Below, piece after piece: positions 40,863 to 42,528 of a DNA stretch of 42,528 nucleotides. Position numbers and translations under genes: made by a program. The stretch spans positions 1 through 42,528 of the forward strand of contig JAIKWS010000061.1 in the NCBI GenBank assembly GCA_024684515.1. Reading direction: 5' to 3'. The stretch is from Prevotella sp. (GTDB taxonomy: Bacteria; Bacteroidota; Bacteroidia; Bacteroidales; Bacteroidaceae). Each line of letters begins with the position of its first letter. Within the stretch, counting starts at the first letter, position 1. Below the pieces are notes generated by a model. It saw only the letters and a list, made by a program, of their open reading frames with translations, was not told the origin of the DNA and searched no databases.

Positions 40863-42358
40863 TGAACCGTTTCAAGATATACCGTCTGTTGAGGCGTAAT
40901 GCCAAACTGAACGAAAAACGCCATCCTGCCCTTGAGCAGAACAAAGTGGCCAAAGTGTTGATGTATATTGGTGCTGCCTTCTTAGGAGCATATATGATAT
41001 TCCTGGGAGCCGCCTTCGGGTCGATGGCAACGGAAAGTGATGAGCCATCATTGCTGTTGGTGCTGCTGCCACTTTTGCTCGTCTTGGACTTCTTGCTCCG
41101 TCTGATGGCTCAGCAGACGCCAATGGTCTTCATCAAACCCTATCTGCTGATGCCAATGCCGGCTATGACGGTGGTAGAAGCCTACCTCCTCATGTTGGTC
41201 ACCAGCAGCTATAACTTCTTGTGGCTTTGCATGTTCCTTCCCTATGCCTTTATTCTCGTCGTTGGTGGAATTTCTTTCTGGATGGTGCTGGCAGTAGTCA
41301 TATGTGCCCAGCTCATGGTTATGCTCAACAGCCAGTGGTATCTGCTGGTCAGGACACTCATCAACCAGTCGTTGCTATGGTGGCTGTTGCCTGCGGCTGT
41401 CTATGCAGCTGCCATCGTGCCACCATTGTTGTTGTGCGACGACATCCTAGTGCCGGCAAACGCCATCATCGGATTCTTCTCTACGGCTCCGCTGCTGTGG
41501 CTGCTGGTTTTCTTGCTGCTGGCTGCACTGGTCGCTTTCCTGCTATTCAACAGGTATCTACAGTACCATTTGATACATCGTGAGATCTCTCGACAGGAGA
41601 AAAAGTCAACGGCTATCAAACATGTGTCGCAGTTCACTTTCCTTGAGCGATTCGGCCAGACAGGAGAATATCTTAAGTTGGAACTCAAGAGTATCATGCG
41701 CAATAAGGCCATACGTAGTCGCGTGCTTATGAGTCTTGGACTCATCATCATGCTATCTGCCATCATCACCTATACAGATGTCTACGAAGGACGCTGGATA
41801 CTCAATTTCTGGTGCTACTATTGCTTCTCTATCTATGCTATGACAGCACTCACCAAGGTTATGGGACCCGAAGGTAATTACATTGATCTGCTGATGACGC
41901 AACGTGAGAATATCCTGATGTTGCTAAAGGCAAAGTACTATTTTCATGTTGTCATTCTTGTTGTGCCATTGCTCATCATGCTGCCTGCTGTCATCAGCGG
42001 TAAGTTCACCATCATGATGGTGCTTGCCTACTTGCTGCTTACCAGTGGCCTGGGGTATCTCATCATGTTCCAGCTGGCGGTGTACAATAAGCAGACATTA
42101 CCCCTCGATTCCAAGGTCGCCGGCAAGAATGGTGTAGAGAGTGGATTCCAGTTGTTCATCGAACTGCTGGGCATGTTGCTACCGCTACTCATTGTGGGTA
42201 TAGTGCTTTTGTTCACTTCCGAAGAGGTGGCCTATGTCATCGTGGCTCTGCTGGGACTGGTGCTCACGATTGCCCATCCTTGGTGGTTGCGAAACATCTA
42301 TGTACGCATGATGGCTCGGAAATATGACAATCTTGAGGGTTTCCATGCAAGCAGATGA
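40862..42358 (+). CDS. DUF5687-like multi-pass membrane protein (ABC-2-type permease)
   Basis: The 498-residue protein has about ten to twelve hydrophobic segments in two halves, separated by a charged stretch (ISRQEKKSTAIKHVSQFTFLERFG) and KLELKSIMRNKAIRSRVLMSLG, the pattern of ABC-2-type permeases called DUF5687 in Bacteroidota. Such permeases normally work with an ATPase encoded nearby; none is found upstream, and tRNA-Lys follows. The substrate is unknown. It overlaps the lolA stop by one base, so it is coupled to lolA. Confidence 0.7.
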   Translation: MNRFKIYRLLRRNAKLNEKRHPALEQNKVAKVLMYIGAAFLGAYMIFLGAAFGSMATESDEPSLLLVLLPLLLVLDFLLRLMAQQTPMVFIKPYLLMPMPAMTVVEAYLLMLVTSSYNFLWLCMFLPYAFILVVGGISFWMVLAVVICAQLMVMLNSQWYLLVRTLINQSLLWWLLPAAVYAAAIVPPLLLCDDILVPANAIIGFFSTAPLLWLLVFLLLAALVAFLLFNRYLQYHLIHREISRQEKKSTAIKHVSQFTFLERFGQTGEYLKLELKSIMRNKAIRSRVLMSLGLIIMLSAIITYTDVYEGRWILNFWCYYCFSIYAMTALTKVMGPEGNYIDLLMTQRENILMLLKAKYYFHVVILVVPLLIMLPAVISGKFTIMMVLAYLLLTSGLGYLIMFQLAVYNKQTLPLDSKVAGKNGVESGFQLFIELLGMLLPLLIVGIVLLFTSEEVAYVIVALLGLVLTIAHPWWLRNIYVRMMARKYDNLEGFHASR

Positions 42359-42398
42359 GCATTTTTTTCATGTTTCTGAAAAAAAGTAACTCAAAAGT

Positions 42399-42429
42399 TT
42401 TGTCATTTCAAAAAATGTAAGTACCTTTG
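42399..42429 (+). promoter_or_regulatory. tRNA-Lys promoter
   Basis: TTTG at 42399-42402, exactly 19 bases, then TACCTTTG at 42422-42429, followed by GCACCCGC. A perfect promoter 22 bases before the tRNA. Confidence 0.8.
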
Positions 42430-42451
42430 CACCCGCAAAACAAGAAAGCAT

Positions 42452-42524
42452 GCACCCGTAGCTCAGTTGGTAGAGCACCTGACTCTTAATCAGGGTGTCC
42501 AGGGTTCGAGCCCCTGCGGGTGTA
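42452..42524 (+). tRNA. tRNA-Lys (anticodon CTT)
   Basis: A 73-nt cloverleaf: acceptor GCACCCG/CGGGTGT with a G-U first pair, D arm GCTC/GAGC with normal GG, anticodon loop CTCTTAA giving CTT for codon AAG, T loop TTCGAGC, discriminator A, no encoded CCA. It lies 93 bases after the permease gene, has its own promoter and runs to the window edge, so the terminator is not seen. Confidence 0.93.
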
Positions 42525-42528
42525 CAAA

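Noticed and set aside
42362..42385. 9-bp AT-only hairpin after the permease gene
   Set aside because: The stem is nearly all A-T and lacks a T tract after it; too weak to call a terminator.
1..42528. CRISPR array, prophage, toxin-antitoxin or restriction system
   Set aside because: No regular spacer array and no phage, nuclease-methylase or small toxin gene pairs are seen on either strand.

Overview
The window looks like chromosomal DNA of a Bacteroidales bacterium, most likely Prevotella/Segatella-like. Three things support this. The promoters follow the Bacteroidota pattern, TTTG, about 19 bases, then TAnnTTTG. Ribosomal protein S16 carries a long Ala/Lys/Glu tail. The gene set is typical of the group: K+-dependent membrane pyrophosphatase, NhaD-type antiporter, RhaM, DUF4348-like and DUF5687-like proteins. 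I made no database comparison, so the genus is an inference.

Layout. 0.3-6 kb: hppA (+) faces a leftward operon of a small membrane protein, an OmpH/Skp-like lipoprotein, an NhaD-type antiporter and pfkA, with a two-sided terminator between them. 6-10.8 kb: pepD-uvrA-cdd, packed without gaps. 10.8-13.5 kb: a leftward DUF4348-like lipoprotein, murB and a PhnP-like hydrolase. 13.5-13.8 kb: tRNA-Arg(CCG) and tRNA-Val(CAC), a terminator, and an apparent group II intron 5' scrap. 13.8-20.7 kb: a six-gene leftward operon, leuA-leuC-leuD-cimA-like-leuB-TPR, for leucine and probably isoleucine via citramalate. 20.7-22.9 kb: an outer-membrane barrel gene, then 1.5 kb of mostly non-coding accessory DNA holding a broken group II intron reverse transcriptase and several palindromic or structured elements. 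22.9-29.3 kb: a rightward run of a solute-binding lipoprotein, a large TPR protein, recN and a trypsin-fold/TPR protein that has lost its catalytic residues. 29.5-30.7 kb: a GT2 glycosyltransferase and rhaM. 30.8-33.2 kb: rpsP, a LolA-like protein and a small divergent sigma-70 factor. 33.2-37.6 kb: a leftward exonuclease-rlmI-tilS-HD operon with overlapping genes. 37.7-42.5 kb: ftsK-lolA-DUF5687-like permease, then tRNA-Lys(CTT).

Most of the window is housekeeping: nucleotide and amino-acid metabolism, DNA repair and segregation, RNA modification and envelope biogenesis. I did not find a clear new multi-gene system. The best leads are smaller: a tRNA-Arg whose near-invariant G19-C56 tertiary pair appears swapped to A19-U56, group II intron debris just past a terminator, a triple 22-bp-spaced palindrome next to a possible folded element, a sigma factor lacking the promoter-melting tryptophans, and a dead-protease/TPR protein.
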